A DNA stretch of 64,000 nt from Yersinia enterocolitica (GCA_002082245.2 NBTC02000002.1:1860001-1924000); one strand, 5' to 3'; positions 28,457 to 40,311 are shown, counted from the first letter of the stretch. The notes: generated by a model not told the origin, from the sequence alone. A program made the numbers and translations.

Positions 28457-31039
28457 ATGCAAGAGCAATACCGCCCAGAAGATATCGAAACGCAAGTACA
28501 GCTTCACTGGCAAGAGAAGCAAACATTTAAAGTCACTGAAGATACCAGCAAAGAAAAATATTACTGCCTATCTATGCTGCCATACCCTTCAGGACGCCTA
28601 CATATGGGGCACGTTCGTAACTACACCATTGGTGATGTTATCTCACGCTACCAACGTATGCTGGGCAAGAACGTCCTACAGCCGATTGGCTGGGATGCGT
28701 TTGGCCTGCCGGCAGAAGGTGCAGCAGTTAAAAATAACACCGCACCGGCCCCATGGACTTACGACAACATCGAATATATGAAGAACCAGTTGAAACTACT
28801 GGGCTTCGGTTACGACTGGGATCGCGAGATTGCCACCTGTAAACCTGACTATTACCGTTGGGAACAGTGGTTCTTCACCAAGTTGTATGAAAAAGGTATG
28901 GTCTACAAAAAGACCTCTGCGGTTAACTGGTGTCCACAAGATATGACCGTGTTAGCCAACGAACAGGTAATCGACGGCTGCTGTTGGCGTTGTGATACCA
29001 AAGTTGAACGCAAAGAGATCCCGCAGTGGTTTATTAAAATCACCGATTACGCTGATCAGTTGCTTAATGATCTCGACACGCTGGAAAGCTGGCCAGAGCA
29101 GGTGAAAACCATGCAACGCAACTGGATTGGCCGCTCCGAAGGGGTTGATATCGTTTTCGACGTGCAAGATAGCGAAGAAAAACTGTCAGTTTATACCACC
29201 CGCCCAGACACCTTTATGGGTGTGACCTATGTGGCGGTTGCTGCCGGTCACCCATTGTCACTGCAAGCAGCTGCCACCAACCCGGCGCTAGCTGATTTTG
29301 TGGCTGAATGTCGCAATACCAAAGTTGCCGAAGCTGAAATGGCAACGATGGAGAAAAAAGGCATGGCGACCGGCCTATACGCCATCCATCCACTGACAGG
29401 TGAGAAGCTGGCTATCTGGGCCGCTAACTTTGTCTTGATGGATTACGGTACCGGCGCGGTAATGGCGGTTCCAGGCCACGATGCCCGTGACTGGGAATTT
29501 GCCACCAAATACCACCTGCCAATCAAGCCAGTTATTTTAGCCGCTGACGGTAGCGAGCCTGATTTGAGTCAGGAAGCCATGACCGAAAAAGGCACCCTGT
29601 TCAACTCCGGCGAGTTCGATGGTCTGGATTATGAAGCGGGCTTTAATGCCATTGCTGACAAGCTGGTGGCTCTCGGTGTTGGCCAGCGTAAAGTGAATTA
29701 TCGCCTGCGCGATTGGGGTGTATCACGTCAGCGTTATTGGGGTGCGCCTATCCCAATGGTGACATTGGAAGATGGCACCGTCGTGCCAACACCAGAAGAC
29801 CAACTGCCGGTTATCCTGCCAGAAGATGTTGTAATGGACGGTATTACCAGCCCGATCAAGGCTAATCCTGAGTGGGCGAAAACCACCGTTAACGGGATGC
29901 CGGGCCTGCGTGAAACTGATACTTTCGATACCTTTATGGAATCATCTTGGTATTACGCACGCTACACCTGCCCACAATTTGACGAGGGCATGCTGGACCC
30001 TGCCGCCGCCAACTACTGGCTGCCGGTTGATCAGTATGTAGGCGGTATTGAACACGCCATCATGCACCTGATGTATTTCCGTTTCTTCCACAAACTACTG
30101 CGTGATGCCGGTCTGGTGAACTCCGACGAACCAGCCAAACGTCTGTTGTGCCAAGGCATGGTATTGGCTGACGCCTTCTACTACACCGGTACCAGCGGTG
30201 AACGTATCTGGGTTTCACCGGCTGATGCTATTGTCGAGCGTGATGAGAAAGGGCGGATTGTTAAAGCGACCGACGCGCAAGGCCATGAACTGGTGTATGC
30301 CGGTATGAGCAAAATGTCGAAATCGAAAAACAACGGTATCGACCCGCAAGTTATGGTAGAAAAATACGGTGCCGATACTGTGCGCCTGTTTATGATGTTT
30401 GCATCGCCGGCAGAAATGACGTTGGAATGGCAGGAGTCTGGCGTTGAAGGGGCTAACCGCTTCTTAAAACGTGTCTGGCGTCTGGTGTTTGAAAGCACTG
30501 CCAAAGGTGCAACTGCGCCGCTGGATATTGCCAGCCTGACGGAAGAGCAAAAATCACTGCGTCGTGATCTGCACAAAACGATTGCCAAAGTCACTGATGA
30601 CGTGGGCCGCCGTCAAACCTTCAACACCGCCATCGCTGCGGTGATGGAGTTGATGAACAAGCTGGGCCGTGCACCTCAGGAAACTGAGCAAGATCGTGCT
30701 CTGCTGCAAGAAGCATTACTGGCAGTGGTACGTATGCTTTATCCATTCACCCCGCACGTTTGCTTCAGTTTGTGGCAAGCTCTGGGTGGTGAAGGTGATA
30801 TCGATACCGCACCATGGCCAATTGCTGATGAACAGGCGATGGTCGAAGACTCTAAATTAGTAGTCGTACAGGTTAATGGTAAAGTGCGTGGCAGAATTAC
30901 TGTGCCTGCCGATGCCACTGAACAGCAAGTTCGCGAACGCGCTGGTCAAGAGCACCTGGTGGCTAAATACCTGGATGGGGTTACTGTGCGTAAAGTAATC
31001 TACGTCCCTGGCAAACTGCTTAACCTGGTTGTAGGTTAA
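28457..31039 (+). CDS. leuS: Leucyl-tRNA synthetase
   Basis: An 860-residue class I synthetase charging tRNA-Leu. The HIGH motif is [14 protein letters not shown] near residue 43, the editing CP1 domain is at about 225-415 ([29 protein letters not shown]), the KMSKS motif is [12 protein letters not shown] near 615-625, and the anticodon and C-terminal domains end LNLVVG. Length equals E. coli LeuS. It heads leuS-lptE-holA-nadD, with only 14 nt to lptE. Confidence 0.98.
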   Translation: MQEQYRPEDIETQVQLHWQEKQTFKVTEDTSKEKYYCLSMLPYPSGRLHMGHVRNYTIGDVISRYQRMLGKNVLQPIGWDAFGLPAEGAAVKNNTAPAPWTYDNIEYMKNQLKLLGFGYDWDREIATCKPDYYRWEQWFFTKLYEKGMVYKKTSAVNWCPQDMTVLANEQVIDGCCWRCDTKVERKEIPQWFIKITDYADQLLNDLDTLESWPEQVKTMQRNWIGRSEGVDIVFDVQDSEEKLSVYTTRPDTFMGVTYVAVAAGHPLSLQAAATNPALADFVAECRNTKVAEAEMATMEKKGMATGLYAIHPLTGEKLAIWAANFVLMDYGTGAVMAVPGHDARDWEFATKYHLPIKPVILAADGSEPDLSQEAMTEKGTLFNSGEFDGLDYEAGFNAIADKLVALGVGQRKVNYRLRDWGVSRQRYWGAPIPMVTLEDGTVVPTPEDQLPVILPEDVVMDGITSPIKANPEWAKTTVNGMPGLRETDTFDTFMESSWYYARYTCPQFDEGMLDPAAANYWLPVDQYVGGIEHAIMHLMYFRFFHKLLRDAGLVNSDEPAKRLLCQGMVLADAFYYTGTSGERIWVSPADAIVERDEKGRIVKATDAQGHELVYAGMSKMSKSKNNGIDPQVMVEKYGADTVRLFMMFASPAEMTLEWQESGVEGANRFLKRVWRLVFESTAKGATAPLDIASLTEEQKSLRRDLHKTIAKVTDDVGRRQTFNTAIAAVMELMNKLGRAPQETEQDRALLQEALLAVVRMLYPFTPHVCFSLWQALGGEGDIDTAPWPIADEQAMVEDSKLVVVQVNGKVRGRITVPADATEQQVRERAGQEHLVAKYLDGVTVRKVIYVPGKLLNLVVG

Positions 31040-31053
31040 GACAAGGAGGAGTT

Positions 31054-31677
31054 GTGCGACATCGTATTCTGACATTGTTGCTGGGGTTAGCGGTGCTGGT
31101 CACCGCTGGCTGTGGCTTTAATCTGCGAGGCACCACTCAGGTGCCACCTGAACTGCAAAAACTGTTGCTGGAAAGTAGTGACCCTTATGGCCCGTTAACC
31201 CGAGCTGTACGTCAACAGTTGCGTTTAAGCAATGTCACCATTGTTGATGACCCGATGCGTAAAGACTTACCCGCCTTGCGGATCCTTGGTTCATCAGAAA
31301 ATCAGGATACCGTGTCAATCTTCCGCAATGGGGTAACGGCGGAGTATCAGTTAGTGTTGCATGTGCAGGCGCAGGTATTGATACCGGGCCATGATATTTA
31401 CCCATTACGGGTTAATATCTTCCGCACATTCTTCGATAACCCGTTAACAGCGCTCGCCAAAGATGCTGAAGCTCAGGTTCTCCGTCAGGAAATGCGTGAA
31501 CAAGCCGCTCAGCAGTTAGTACGTCAGCTTCTGACCGTACATGCTGCAGAAGTCAAAAATGCGCAAGAAAATGGTGACAAGCCGGTTGGCAATAATACAG
31601 CAACAGGCGCCGCCAAGATGGCAGAAACTAAAGAAATCAATATTGGCAAACCCGCAGTCAGTACCCCGGCCCAATGA
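31054..31677 (+). CDS. lptE: LptE (RlpB), LPS-assembly lipoprotein
   Basis: A 207-residue outer-membrane lipoprotein that plugs LptD and helps insert LPS. Signal peptide and lipobox are [11 protein letters not shown], with Cys at residue 20. The body has the family run [19 protein letters not shown]. The C-terminal ~40 residues are low-complexity and Ala/Asn rich. It starts at GTG after AAGGAGGAG, a very strong Shine-Dalgarno. Its TGA overlaps the holA ATG (ATGA). Confidence 0.96.
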   Translation: MRHRILTLLLGLAVLVTAGCGFNLRGTTQVPPELQKLLLESSDPYGPLTRAVRQQLRLSNVTIVDDPMRKDLPALRILGSSENQDTVSIFRNGVTAEYQLVLHVQAQVLIPGHDIYPLRVNIFRTFFDNPLTALAKDAEAQVLRQEMREQAAQQLVRQLLTVHAAEVKNAQENGDKPVGNNTATGAAKMAETKEINIGKPAVSTPAQ

Positions 31678-32708
31678 TCCGAGTCTATCCTGAACAACTT
31701 GTCGCGCAGCTCCATGAGGGGCTGCGCGCTTGCTATCTGTTATGCGGCAATGAGCCATTGCTGTTACAAGAAAGTCAGGACCACATTCGTCGGGTAGCAA
31801 TAGAGCATGATTTCACCGAACATTTCAGTTTTGCGCTGGATACTCATACCGAGTGGGACAATATCTTTAGTCTTTGTCAGGCACTCAGTCTATTTGCCAG
31901 CCGCCAGACATTGACGCTGAGCTTCCCTGACAGTGGTTTAACGGCACCAATGAACGAACAATTGGTTAAGTTATCGGGCCTGTTACATTCAGATATTTTA
32001 TTGATTTTGCGCGCAAATAAACTAACCAAAGCACAAGAAAACAGTGCCTGGTTTAAAGCACTCGGTAGCAATAGCGTATTTGTCAGTTGCCAAACGCCGG
32101 AGCAGGCACAACTGCCACGTTGGGTCAGTACACGGGCTAAAAGCCTGAATCTGGAGGTCGATGACCCCGCCATTCAACTGCTTTGTTACTGCTACGAAGG
32201 CAATCTGCTGGCGCTATCACAAGCTTTGGAACGGTTATCGTTGCTCTACCCTGACGGTAAACTGACGCTGCCTAAAGTTGAGCAAGCGGTCAACGATGCT
32301 GCGCATTTCACCCCTTACCACTGGCTCGATGCCCTAATAGCTGGGAAGAGCAAACGCGCCTGGCATATCCTGCAACAATTGCAGCAGGAAGAGAGTGAAC
32401 CGGTTATTTTGCTGCGCACCTTACAGCGAGAACTGCTCTTGCTGCTAACGTTGAAGCGCTGCATGGATCAGGTGCCACTGCGTACGCTATTTGATCAGTT
32501 AAAAGTGTGGCAAAATCGCCGGCCCATGATGACGCAGGCTCTGCAACGCCTTTCGCTGCCACAATTGCAACAAGCCGTTCATTTGCTGGCACAGATAGAA
32601 GTTCGCTTGAAACAGGATTATGGTCAGTCAATCTGGCCTGAATTAGAAACGCTATCTATGCTGATGTGTGGCAAAATATTACCTGAGAGCTTTTTTGATG
32701 CCCAATAA
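31674..32708 (+). CDS. holA: DNA polymerase III delta subunit
   Basis: A 344-residue clamp-loader subunit that opens the beta clamp. The N-terminal domain starts [34 protein letters not shown]. Beta-binding and AAA+-like modules follow, with [23 protein letters not shown] at the domain III boundary near residue 200. The ATG overlaps the lptE stop, and the gene end overlaps the nadD start by 11 nt, so the four genes are tightly coupled. Confidence 0.96.
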   Translation: MIRVYPEQLVAQLHEGLRACYLLCGNEPLLLQESQDHIRRVAIEHDFTEHFSFALDTHTEWDNIFSLCQALSLFASRQTLTLSFPDSGLTAPMNEQLVKLSGLLHSDILLILRANKLTKAQENSAWFKALGSNSVFVSCQTPEQAQLPRWVSTRAKSLNLEVDDPAIQLLCYCYEGNLLALSQALERLSLLYPDGKLTLPKVEQAVNDAAHFTPYHWLDALIAGKSKRAWHILQQLQQEESEPVILLRTLQRELLLLLTLKRCMDQVPLRTLFDQLKVWQNRRPMMTQALQRLSLPQLQQAVHLLAQIEVRLKQDYGQSIWPELETLSMLMCGKILPESFFDAQ

Positions 32709-33360
32709 ATCCCCGACTCGCGCCCTACATGCCCTGTTCGGCGGTACCTTTGACCCCATTCATTACGGCCACTTGACGCCGGTTGAAGCATTGGCTCAAC
32801 AAGTGGGTCTGCAACATATTATTTTATTACCCAATAATGTCCCACCTCACCGCCCACAACCCGAGGCCAATGCACAGCAACGGCTGAAAATGGTGGAACT
32901 GGCGGTAGCCGGTAACCCGCTGTTCAGCGTCGACTCGCGGGAGTTATTACGCGATACCCCCTCATTCACCATTGATACCCTGGAATCACTGCGTAAAGAA
33001 CGTGGTGCTGAACTGCCGTTAGCGTTTATCATTGGGCAGGATTCATTATTATCGCTGCATAAATGGCATCGCTGGCAATCGATATTGGATGTGTGCCATT
33101 TGCTGGTTTGCGCCCGCCCTGGTTACTCACAAACGCTGGAAACACCTGAGTTACAACAATGGCTTGATGAGCGACGGGTCTTGGATCCGCAAGCATTAAA
33201 CCTGCAACCACAAGGGTTAATCTATCTGGCTGATACACCTTTATTGAATATTTCAGCTACCGATATTCGTCATCGGCGTCATAATGGTGAGAGCTGCGAT
33301 GACCTGCTGCCGCGTGCTGTCCAGCGATATATTGAGTTACAAGGTTTATATCGCGGTTGA
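32698..33360 (+). CDS. nadD: Nicotinate-mononucleotide adenylyltransferase
   Basis: A 220-residue enzyme making deamido-NAD from NaMN and ATP. The nucleotidylyltransferase motif [12 protein letters not shown] is near residues 15-26 and the second motif [10 protein letters not shown] near 184-193. The start lies within the end of holA. In E. coli cobC comes next; here it is missing and an ERIC-bearing gap follows. A 13 bp segment at its 3' end (33343-33355) is repeated just past the stop. Confidence 0.97.
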   Translation: MPNKSPTRALHALFGGTFDPIHYGHLTPVEALAQQVGLQHIILLPNNVPPHRPQPEANAQQRLKMVELAVAGNPLFSVDSRELLRDTPSFTIDTLESLRKERGAELPLAFIIGQDSLLSLHKWHRWQSILDVCHLLVCARPGYSQTLETPELQQWLDERRVLDPQALNLQPQGLIYLADTPLLNISATDIRHRRHNGESCDDLLPRAVQRYIELQGLYRG

Positions 33361-33507
33361 GGAACTGAGGGTTTATATCGCGACGCATTCACCCATGTTA
33401 TACTCCGCCGCTAAATTTCAGGTATTCGCTGAAAAACCGTTACATTCTAACTGTTCATACCGGTAACTGTTCGTGGGAACTCCTGCAAACAATACGGAAG
33501 AACGTTA

Positions 33508-33632
33508 ATACCCAAAGAACTTGACGTTGCAGGTAGCCAGCCAGCGCACGAATCCCGATAAGCTTACATGAGTAAGTGATTCGGGTGAGAAAGTGCAGCT
33601 AACACCCCAGCAACTTCAAGGACGAAGGGTAT
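33508..33632. repeat. ERIC element, ~125 bp, between nadD and rsfS
   Basis: Starts ATACCCAAAGAACTTGACGT then TGCAGGTAGCCAGCCAGC. The core is GAATCCCGATAAGCTTACAT, AGTAAGTGATTCGGGTGAGA. It ends AACTTCAAGGACGAAGGGTAT. It is one of the best-preserved ERIC copies and ends 27 nt before rsfS. Confidence 0.85.
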
Positions 33633-33659
33633 GGACAGAAATCACCCGAGGGGGAACCT

Positions 33660-33977
33660 TTGCAAGGTAAAGCGCTCCAAGAATTTGTTATCGACAAGCT
33701 CGATGACTTGAAAGGCCAGGACATTATCACTTTGGATGTTCAGGGTAAGTCCAGCATCACTGATTACATGATCATCTGTACCGGGACTTCTACCCGCCAT
33801 GTTATGGCGCTGGCAGACAATCTGGTGCAGGAATCCCGTGTGGCAGGCATGATACCGCTGGGCGTAGAAGGCCAGGGTGTGTCTGACTGGGTTGTTGTGG
33901 ATTTAGGCGAAATCATTGTGCATGTCATGCAAGAAGAAAGCCGCCGTCTGTATGAACTGGAAAAACTCTGGAGCTAA
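33660..33977 (+). CDS. rsfS: RsfS, ribosome silencing factor
   Basis: A 105-residue protein that binds L14 (uL14) on the 50S subunit and blocks subunit joining during starvation. The sequence [20 protein letters not shown] through [26 protein letters not shown] type motifs matches E. coli RsfS along its length. The start is TTG, as in E. coli, preceded by GAGGGGGAA. rlmH follows after 3 nt. Confidence 0.96.
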   Translation: MQGKALQEFVIDKLDDLKGQDIITLDVQGKSSITDYMIICTGTSTRHVMALADNLVQESRVAGMIPLGVEGQGVSDWVVVDLGEIIVHVMQEESRRLYELEKLWS

Positions 33978-33980
33978 GCG

Positions 33981-34451
33981 GTGAAACTGCAACTGGTGGC
34001 TGTCGGCACCAAAATGCCAGACTGGGTGCAGACAGGTTTCATGGATTACCTGCGCCGCTTTCCCAAAGATATGCCCTTCGAGCTGGTAGAAATACCGGCC
34101 GGTAAGCGGGGCAAAAATGCGGATATTAAACGCATTTTGGAAAAAGAAGGCGAACTGATGCTGGCGGCGGTTGGCAAGAATAACCGCATTGTCACGCTGG
34201 ATATCCCAGGCACTCCCTGGGAAACTCCACAATTGGCTCAGCAATTAGAACGCTGGAAGCAGGACGGCCGTGATGTCAGTCTGCTGATTGGCGGGCCGGA
34301 GGGATTAGCCCCAGCCTGTAAAGCTGCCGCAGAGCAGAGCTGGTCGCTCTCTGTGCTTACGCTACCCCATCCTTTAGTGCGTGTTTTAGTGGCTGAAAGC
34401 CTCTATCGCGCCTGGAGTATTACGACCAATCACCCTTATCATCGGGAATAA
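33981..34451 (+). CDS. rlmH: RlmH, 23S rRNA pseudouridine-1915 N3-methyltransferase
   Basis: A 156-residue SPOUT methyltransferase, a knotted dimer. Visible motifs are the glycine-rich SAM loop LLIGGPEGL near residue 103 and the C-terminal [22 protein letters not shown]. Starts with GTG at 33981. It acts on assembled 70S ribosomes and fits its neighbour RsfS functionally. Confidence 0.97.
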   Translation: MKLQLVAVGTKMPDWVQTGFMDYLRRFPKDMPFELVEIPAGKRGKNADIKRILEKEGELMLAAVGKNNRIVTLDIPGTPWETPQLAQQLERWKQDGRDVSLLIGGPEGLAPACKAAAEQSWSLSVLTLPHPLVRVLVAESLYRAWSITTNHPYHRE

Positions 34452-34524
34452 GCGGCGATGAACCTGAGTAAAGTGATGGCTTTGAGTAACGTGTTGGTTT
34501 TGGACAAGATGAAGTAGCTGCGGG

Positions 34525-36420
34525 ATGAAAAAAGAACCTAACCCTTTTCGCGACTATTCAGCTGAATCAGCCTTGTTTGTCCGCCGCGCCCTTGTGGCTT
34601 TCCTCGGTATCCTGCTGCTAAGCGGAATATTGACTGTAAACTTGTACAATTTGCAGATAGTGCGTTTCGAAGACTATCGCACCCGTTCCAATGAAAACCG
34701 CATTAAGCTGGTCCCTATCGCTCCTAGCCGCGGTATGATATTTGATCGCAACGGCACCCCGTTGGCGATGAACCGGACCATTTATCAATTAGAATTGATG
34801 CCGGAAAAAATCGAAGACCTCCCCGCGACACTCAATGCACTACGCCCGATAGTGGATCTGACGGATGAGGATATCGCTAATTTTGAAAAAGAGCGTAAGC
34901 GCTCACGCCGCTTTACCTCCATTGCCGTTAAGACCCCCCTTACCGAGGTGCAGGTCGCCCGTTTCGCCGTTAACCAATTCCGCTTCCCCGGTATTGAAGT
35001 CAAAGGCTATCAACGCCGTTTCTATCCCTATGGTTCGGCCCTGACTCACGTTATCGGTTATGTATCGAAAATTAACGATAAAGATGTCGAACGGTTGGAT
35101 AAAGAAGGCATTCTGGCTAACTATGCCGCAACCCACGATATCGGCAAACTGGGTATTGAGCGCTATTATGAATCCGTATTACACGGCAAAACCGGTTATG
35201 AAGAAGTTGAAGTCAATAACCGTGGCCGGGTGATCCGCCAGCTACATGAGCAGCCGCCGCAGGCCGGTAAAGATATTTACCTGACGCTTGATTTACATCT
35301 GCAAACCTATATTGAAAAACTGCTGAGTGGCAGCCGCGCCGCAGTGGTGGTCACGGACCCACGCACCGGCGCTATCTTAGCCTTGGTATCGAACCCAAGT
35401 TATGACCCGAACCTATTTGTCGATGGGATCTCCAGCAAAGATTATCAGGGGTTGTTGAACGATCCTGACCGCCCGCTGATTAACCGTGCCACCCAGGGTG
35501 TCTACCCCCCTGCGTCTACAGTAAAACCCTATATTGCCGTTTCCGCCCTGAGTGCCGGGGTTATCACCAAAAATACCAGCTTGTTTGACCCTGGCTGGTG
35601 GCAACTGCCTGGCTCAGAAAAACGCTTTCGCGACTGGAAAAAATGGGGTCATGGTCGGTTGAATGTCACCAAGGCGCTGGAAGAGTCGGCGGATACCTTC
35701 TTCTATCAGGTTTCCTATGACATGGGGATTGATCGTTTGTCCTCATGGATGAGTAAATTCGGCTACGGTGAATATACTGGTATCGATCTATCCGAAGAGC
35801 GCGCGGGCCTGATGCCGACCCGTGAGTGGAAACAAAAACGCCACAAAAAACCGTGGTACCAAGGGGATACCATTCCGGTGGGTATCGGCCAAGGGTATTG
35901 GACCGCCACCCCAATCCAGATGGCAAAAGCGTTAATGACGCTGATTAATGATGGCGCGGTTAAAACGCCACATCTGCTACAAAGCACCCGGATTAATGGA
36001 GAGTTAGTCCCCTATCAACAAGAAGATCGCACGCAAATTGGTGATATACATTCCGGTTATTGGGAAATTGCTAAAGATGGCATGTATGGTGTAGCCAACC
36101 GTCCGAACGGAACGGGGCGTAAGTTTTTTGAAGGTACACCTTATAAAGCAGCGGCAAAATCCGGTACCGCCCAAGTGTATAGCTATGAAACCTATAATGC
36201 CCATAAAGTGGCAGAACACTTACGCGACCATAAATTGATGGTTGCGTTTGCGCCCTACGAAAATCCAACGGTATCTGTCGCCATGATTTTAGAAAATGGG
36301 GGTGCCGGGCCTGCGGTGGGGACCATTACTCGCCAAATTCTCGACCACATTTTGTTGGGTGATAACAATACTGAATTACCGGATGCGGCCCCTCTGCCTC
36401 CAGGTGTTGAAGCAGATTAA
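34525..36420 (+). CDS. mrdA: Penicillin-binding protein 2 (MrdA)
   Basis: A 631-residue class B transpeptidase for cell elongation. There is one N-terminal membrane anchor (about 20-42), then a dimerisation/pedestal domain with APSRGMIFDRNGTPLAMN. The transpeptidase domain has catalytic Ser-331 in PPASTVKP, an S-x-N-type motif in EESADTFFYQV and KSGTAQ near 545. It works with RodA (mrdB), which follows 22 nt downstream, and with the MreB elongasome. Confidence 0.98.
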   Translation: MKKEPNPFRDYSAESALFVRRALVAFLGILLLSGILTVNLYNLQIVRFEDYRTRSNENRIKLVPIAPSRGMIFDRNGTPLAMNRTIYQLELMPEKIEDLPATLNALRPIVDLTDEDIANFEKERKRSRRFTSIAVKTPLTEVQVARFAVNQFRFPGIEVKGYQRRFYPYGSALTHVIGYVSKINDKDVERLDKEGILANYAATHDIGKLGIERYYESVLHGKTGYEEVEVNNRGRVIRQLHEQPPQAGKDIYLTLDLHLQTYIEKLLSGSRAAVVVTDPRTGAILALVSNPSYDPNLFVDGISSKDYQGLLNDPDRPLINRATQGVYPPASTVKPYIAVSALSAGVITKNTSLFDPGWWQLPGSEKRFRDWKKWGHGRLNVTKALEESADTFFYQVSYDMGIDRLSSWMSKFGYGEYTGIDLSEERAGLMPTREWKQKRHKKPWYQGDTIPVGIGQGYWTATPIQMAKALMTLINDGAVKTPHLLQSTRINGELVPYQQEDRTQIGDIHSGYWEIAKDGMYGVANRPNGTGRKFFEGTPYKAAAKSGTAQVYSYETYNAHKVAEHLRDHKLMVAFAPYENPTVSVAMILENGGAGPAVGTITRQILDHILLGDNNTELPDAAPLPPGVEAD

Positions 36421-36442
36421 TTGAAGTGGACTAAGGTAACTC

Positions 36443-37555
36443 ATGACTGATAATCAACAAAAAGGCTCTTTGTGGTACAAAATGCACATCGATCTGCCGT
36501 TTTTGATTTGCATCCTGGCGCTGTTGGCTTATAGCGCCTTTGTGATGTGGAGCGCCAGCGGGCAAGATATCGGCATGATGGAACGCAAAGTTGGCCAAAT
36601 CGCGATGGGCCTGATTGTCATGCTGGTTATGGCGCAGATACCGCCGCGCGTCTATGAAAACTGGGCACCCTACCTCTATTTCGTGTGCGTAATTTTGTTG
36701 GTATTGGTTGATGCCTTTGGCCAAATAAGTAAAGGTGCACAGCGCTGGCTGGACTTGGGTTTTATCCGCTTTCAACCTTCTGAAATTGCTAAAATTGCGG
36801 TTCCGCTGATGGTGGCTCGCTTTATGAACCGTGACGTCTGTCCGCCCTCATTGAAAAACACCGGTATTGCGCTAATTTTAATCTTTATGCCCACCTTATT
36901 AGTAGCCGCTCAGCCCGATTTGGGTACCTCTATCCTGATTGCGGCCTCTGGCCTGTTCGTACTGTTTCTCTCCGGTATGAGTTGGCGTTTAATCGCTATT
37001 GCCGCCGTATTGGTCGCTGCATTTATCCCGATATTGTGGTTCTTCCTGATGCACGGCTATCAGCGCGACCGCGTGATGATGCTGCTGGACCCGGAAAGTG
37101 ATCCGCTCGGCGCCGGTTATCATATTATCCAATCAAAAATCGCCATCGGCTCAGGTGGCTTATCAGGGAAAGGCTGGCTACACGGAACTCAGTCACAACT
37201 GGAGTTTTTACCGGAACGCCATACTGATTTTATCTTTGCCGTACTGGCAGAGGAGCTAGGTTTAATTGGCGTGCTGGTACTATTAGCGCTTTATCTCTGT
37301 CTCATTATGCGTGGTTTGGTGATTGCCGCCCACGCACAAACCACCTTCGGCCGAGTGATGGTAGGAGGATTAATGCTGATACTATTTGTATATGTGTTTG
37401 TTAACATAGGTATGGTCAGTGGAATTTTACCTGTGGTTGGCGTACCTTTGCCTTTGGTCAGCTATGGAGGCTCGGCACTGATAGTTCTGATGGCCGGGTT
37501 TGGTATCGTGATGTCGATACATACTCATCGCAAAATGTTATCGAAGAATTTATAG
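36443..37555 (+). CDS. mrdB: RodA, SEDS peptidoglycan glycosyltransferase
   Basis: A 370-residue inner-membrane protein with about ten helices. SEDS landmarks are [21 protein letters not shown] near 115, [10 protein letters not shown] near 155, [20 protein letters not shown] near 250 with the catalytic Asp, and [15 protein letters not shown] near the C-terminus. It polymerises glycan strands with PBP2. Confidence 0.97.
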   Translation: MTDNQQKGSLWYKMHIDLPFLICILALLAYSAFVMWSASGQDIGMMERKVGQIAMGLIVMLVMAQIPPRVYENWAPYLYFVCVILLVLVDAFGQISKGAQRWLDLGFIRFQPSEIAKIAVPLMVARFMNRDVCPPSLKNTGIALILIFMPTLLVAAQPDLGTSILIAASGLFVLFLSGMSWRLIAIAAVLVAAFIPILWFFLMHGYQRDRVMMLLDPESDPLGAGYHIIQSKIAIGSGGLSGKGWLHGTQSQLEFLPERHTDFIFAVLAEELGLIGVLVLLALYLCLIMRGLVIAAHAQTTFGRVMVGGLMLILFVYVFVNIGMVSGILPVVGVPLPLVSYGGSALIVLMAGFGIVMSIHTHRKMLSKNL

Positions 37556-37564
37556 AGGTGAGCA

Positions 37565-38671
37565 ATGCGTAAGGAATGGCTTTGGATAGGCATCGCAGGC
37601 GTGCTGTTATCAGCATGTACCAGTCAGCCTCCGGCACCCCAGCAACAGGTGCAACAGACGTACAACGGCCCGGTTGAAGAGATTGGCGGGGCAGAACCGC
37701 GCTATGAACCCTTTAATCCTAATTTTAATCAGGATTATAAAGCCAATGGCCAGTCTTACAGCATTATTAAAGATCCACAAAACTTCACTCAGGTGGGTCT
37801 TGCCGCTTGGTATGGCGAAGAAGCTAACGGCAATACAACCGCCACTGGCGAAACGTTCGATCCTAATGCATTGACCGCCGCCCACCCTACTTTGCCCATT
37901 CCAAGTTATGTGCGCGTCACCAATGTCAGTAATGGCCGCCAGATTGTGGTGCGCGTGAATGACCGTGGCCCGTATACCCCTGGGCGAGTAATTGATTTAT
38001 CCAAAGCGGCCGCTGATCGCCTGAATATTTCGAATAATACCAAAGTGAAAATTGATTTTATCAATGTCGCACCTGATGGCTCGCTGTCAGGCCCAGGTAT
38101 GGTCGGTACCACCATTGCCAAGCAAAGTTATGCCTTACCAAGCCGCCCGGACTTGACCTCCAGCGGGATGGGGACGCCAGTGCAACAGGATGCGCCCGCA
38201 GTAAGTGCGCCAGTGCGCCCTATCGCTAACAGTAATTTGTCTGGTGCGGATGCCACTCAACCGGTCGCGCCACAAAGTAGCGGCTTCCTGAGGGCATCGA
38301 CTCCGGTACCGGCTGGCGTGTTGGAAAGCTCAGAACCTGCCGTGGATTCTGTATCCACTCTGGGTGCAGGGCCGGTGACACCACCGGTTGTTGCCAACCC
38401 AGGTCCCGTGACCTCATCAGTAGCAACAACAGGTGCTGCGACCTCTGGTGGTTATGTGGTTCAGGTCGGTGCGTTGAGTGATGCTCAACGGGCACAAACT
38501 TGGCAGCAAAGCCTGAGCCAACGTTTTGGGGTCCCGGGTAAAGTAGACACCAATGGTAGCGTGCATCGTGTCCAACTTGGGCCATTCAGTAGCCGCCAAC
38601 AAGCCGTAGAACTGCAACAGCGCCTATCGAGCGAAGCTCAGCAGCAATCATTTGTGGTCGCGGCGCCTTAA
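37565..38671 (+). CDS. rlpA: RlpA, septal-ring lytic transglycosylase lipoprotein
   Basis: A 368-residue lipoprotein. Lipobox is LLSAC at about residues 14-18. A double-psi beta-barrel domain (about 75-170) contains GLAAWYGEEANGNTTATGE and VRVNDRGPYTPGRVIDLSKAAA, with the catalytic Asp region. A Pro/Ala/Val-rich linker (~180-290) leads to a C-terminal SPOR domain (GGYVVQVGALSDAQRAQTW to the end) that binds denuded glycan at the septum. It follows mrdB after 9 nt. Confidence 0.95.
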   Translation: MRKEWLWIGIAGVLLSACTSQPPAPQQQVQQTYNGPVEEIGGAEPRYEPFNPNFNQDYKANGQSYSIIKDPQNFTQVGLAAWYGEEANGNTTATGETFDPNALTAAHPTLPIPSYVRVTNVSNGRQIVVRVNDRGPYTPGRVIDLSKAAADRLNISNNTKVKIDFINVAPDGSLSGPGMVGTTIAKQSYALPSRPDLTSSGMGTPVQQDAPAVSAPVRPIANSNLSGADATQPVAPQSSGFLRASTPVPAGVLESSEPAVDSVSTLGAGPVTPPVVANPGPVTSSVATTGAATSGGYVVQVGALSDAQRAQTWQQSLSQRFGVPGKVDTNGSVHRVQLGPFSSRQQAVELQQRLSSEAQQQSFVVAAP

Positions 38672-38775
38672 AACATACATACCTTGTAGCAATTTAAGGT
38701 CTGTCAGATAAAAATAACCGTAACCCCTTGTGCAAACAGGATGTTACGGTGAAACCAATAAACGCCACACAGGTG

Positions 38776-38892
38776 TATAGCCAAATTTATTGGCGTTGCA
38801 GCAAGGCCGCAAATGAATGCATCCCGATGAACATGTGATTCGGATGAGTGAGTGCCGCTAACGCCGCTACAACGTTAAGTAAGTGAGGGTAT
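38776..38892. repeat. Shortened ERIC element between rlpA and dacA
   Basis: About 117 bp: TATAGCCAAATTTATTGGCG, TGCAGCAAGGCCGCAAATG, a core GCATCCCGATGAACATGTGATTCGGATGA that has lost the GCTTACATAAGTAAG tip, and an end AGTGAGGGTAT. It lies in the dacA leader region; a TATAGT just after it (38894-38899) could be a -10 box. Confidence 0.7.
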
Positions 38893-38945
38893 GGTATAGT
38901 GTGGCACTTTCTTAACTTACTCCCACGGATGTTGTTGTCCTGATC

Positions 38946-40157
38946 ATGAAATATGTAACTACTTCTCGCATTATCAAGAGCCTGGCGCTCAGCACTGTTA
39001 TTGTTATGAGCACAGCGTCTGCTGCAAACGCTGATGACGTCAATCTGAAAACCATGATCCCCGGCGTGCCACAGATCGACTCAGAAGCGTATGTGCTGAT
39101 TGATTACAACTCCGGCAAAGTATTGGCAGAAATGAATGCTGATGCGCGTCGTAATCCGGCCAGCTTGACCAAAATGATGACCAGTTATGTTATCGGCCAA
39201 GCAATCAAAGCAGGCAAAATCGGGCCAGAAGATATGGTTACCGTGGGGAAAGATGCCTGGGCAACCGGCAATCCAGAATTCAAAGGCTCTTCGTTGATGT
39301 TTTTGAAACCCGGTGACCGTGTACCGGTTTCTAAACTGACTCGGGGTATCAATCTGCAATCCGGTAATGACGCCTGTGTCGCGATGGCTGATTATGTTGC
39401 TGGCAGCCAGGACTCATTCGTCAACCTGATGAACAACTACGTTAAAGCACTGGGCCTGCAAAATACCCAGTTCAAAACAGTTCACGGTTTAGATGCTGAA
39501 GGCCAGTACAGCTCTGCGCGCGATATGGCGCTGATTGGTCAAGCACTGATTCGCGATGTACCGGATGAGTATGCCATTTACAAAGAGAAAGAATTCACCT
39601 TCAACAATATCCGTCAGATGAACCGTAACGGTTTACTGTGGGATACCAGTTTGAATGTTGATGGTATTAAAACCGGTCATACCGATGCTGCTGGCTACAA
39701 TCTGGTGGCCTCCGCTACCGATGGTCAAATGCGTTTGATCTCAGCCGTGCTGGGCGGTCACACCTATAAAGGCCGTGAAACCGAGAGTAAAAAATTACTG
39801 ACCTGGGGCTTCCGTTTCTTTGAAACTGTCGCACCATTGAAAGTGGGTAAAGAGTTTGCGTCAGAGCCAGTCTGGTTCGGCGACAGTGACCGAGTGCAGT
39901 TGGGTGTTGATAAAGACGTCTACCTGACTATTCCACGTGGCCGTATGAAAGACCTGAAAGCCAGCTATGTACTGAATACCCCAGAGATTCATGCGCCACT
40001 GGCGAAGAATCAGGTTGTTGGCATGATTAACTTCCAGTTAGATGGCAAAACTATCGATCAGCGCCCATTAGTGGTGATGAATGAAGTTAAAGAAGGCGGA
40101 TTCTTTAGTCGCATGGTGGACTACATCAAACTGATGTTCCACCGCTGGTTCGGTTAG
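38946..40157 (+). CDS. dacA: D-alanyl-D-alanine carboxypeptidase PBP5
   Basis: A 403-residue class C penicillin-binding protein that trims pentapeptides in the periplasm. A signal peptide ends ANA-DD near residue 30. Active-site motifs are S-x-x-K in [11 protein letters not shown] (Ser-73), SGNDACVAM near 139 and [10 protein letters not shown] near 242. The beta-rich second domain is followed by a C-terminal amphipathic anchor [18 protein letters not shown] that holds it on the inner membrane. Confidence 0.98.
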   Translation: MKYVTTSRIIKSLALSTVIVMSTASAANADDVNLKTMIPGVPQIDSEAYVLIDYNSGKVLAEMNADARRNPASLTKMMTSYVIGQAIKAGKIGPEDMVTVGKDAWATGNPEFKGSSLMFLKPGDRVPVSKLTRGINLQSGNDACVAMADYVAGSQDSFVNLMNNYVKALGLQNTQFKTVHGLDAEGQYSSARDMALIGQALIRDVPDEYAIYKEKEFTFNNIRQMNRNGLLWDTSLNVDGIKTGHTDAAGYNLVASATDGQMRLISAVLGGHTYKGRETESKKLLTWGFRFFETVAPLKVGKEFASEPVWFGDSDRVQLGVDKDVYLTIPRGRMKDLKASYVLNTPEIHAPLAKNQVVGMINFQLDGKTIDQRPLVVMNEVKEGGFFSRMVDYIKLMFHRWFG

Positions 40158-40207
40158 TTGGCGGGCTTGAAAATCAGCAGACTATCCCCATATTATAAAT
40201 AATCTGA

Positions 40208-40238
40208 AACTCCCGCCCCGGCGGGAGTTATAATTTTA
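40208..40238 (+). terminator. Terminator after dacA
   Basis: AACTCCCGC and GCGGGAGTT form a 9 bp stem with a 4-nt loop, followed by ATAATTTT. It is about 50 nt past dacA and 75 nt before ybeD. Confidence 0.8.
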
Positions 40239-40311
40239 AGGTCGGATAATTCTTTCTTTATCCTAGCACCTATCCGGCAGTAATCTGTCCGTCAACACCC
40301 CAGGAGCGCAC

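Noticed and set aside
38899..38915. TGGCAC upstream of dacA as a sigma-54 promoter
   Set aside because: The GC of the -12 element is missing at the required spacing.
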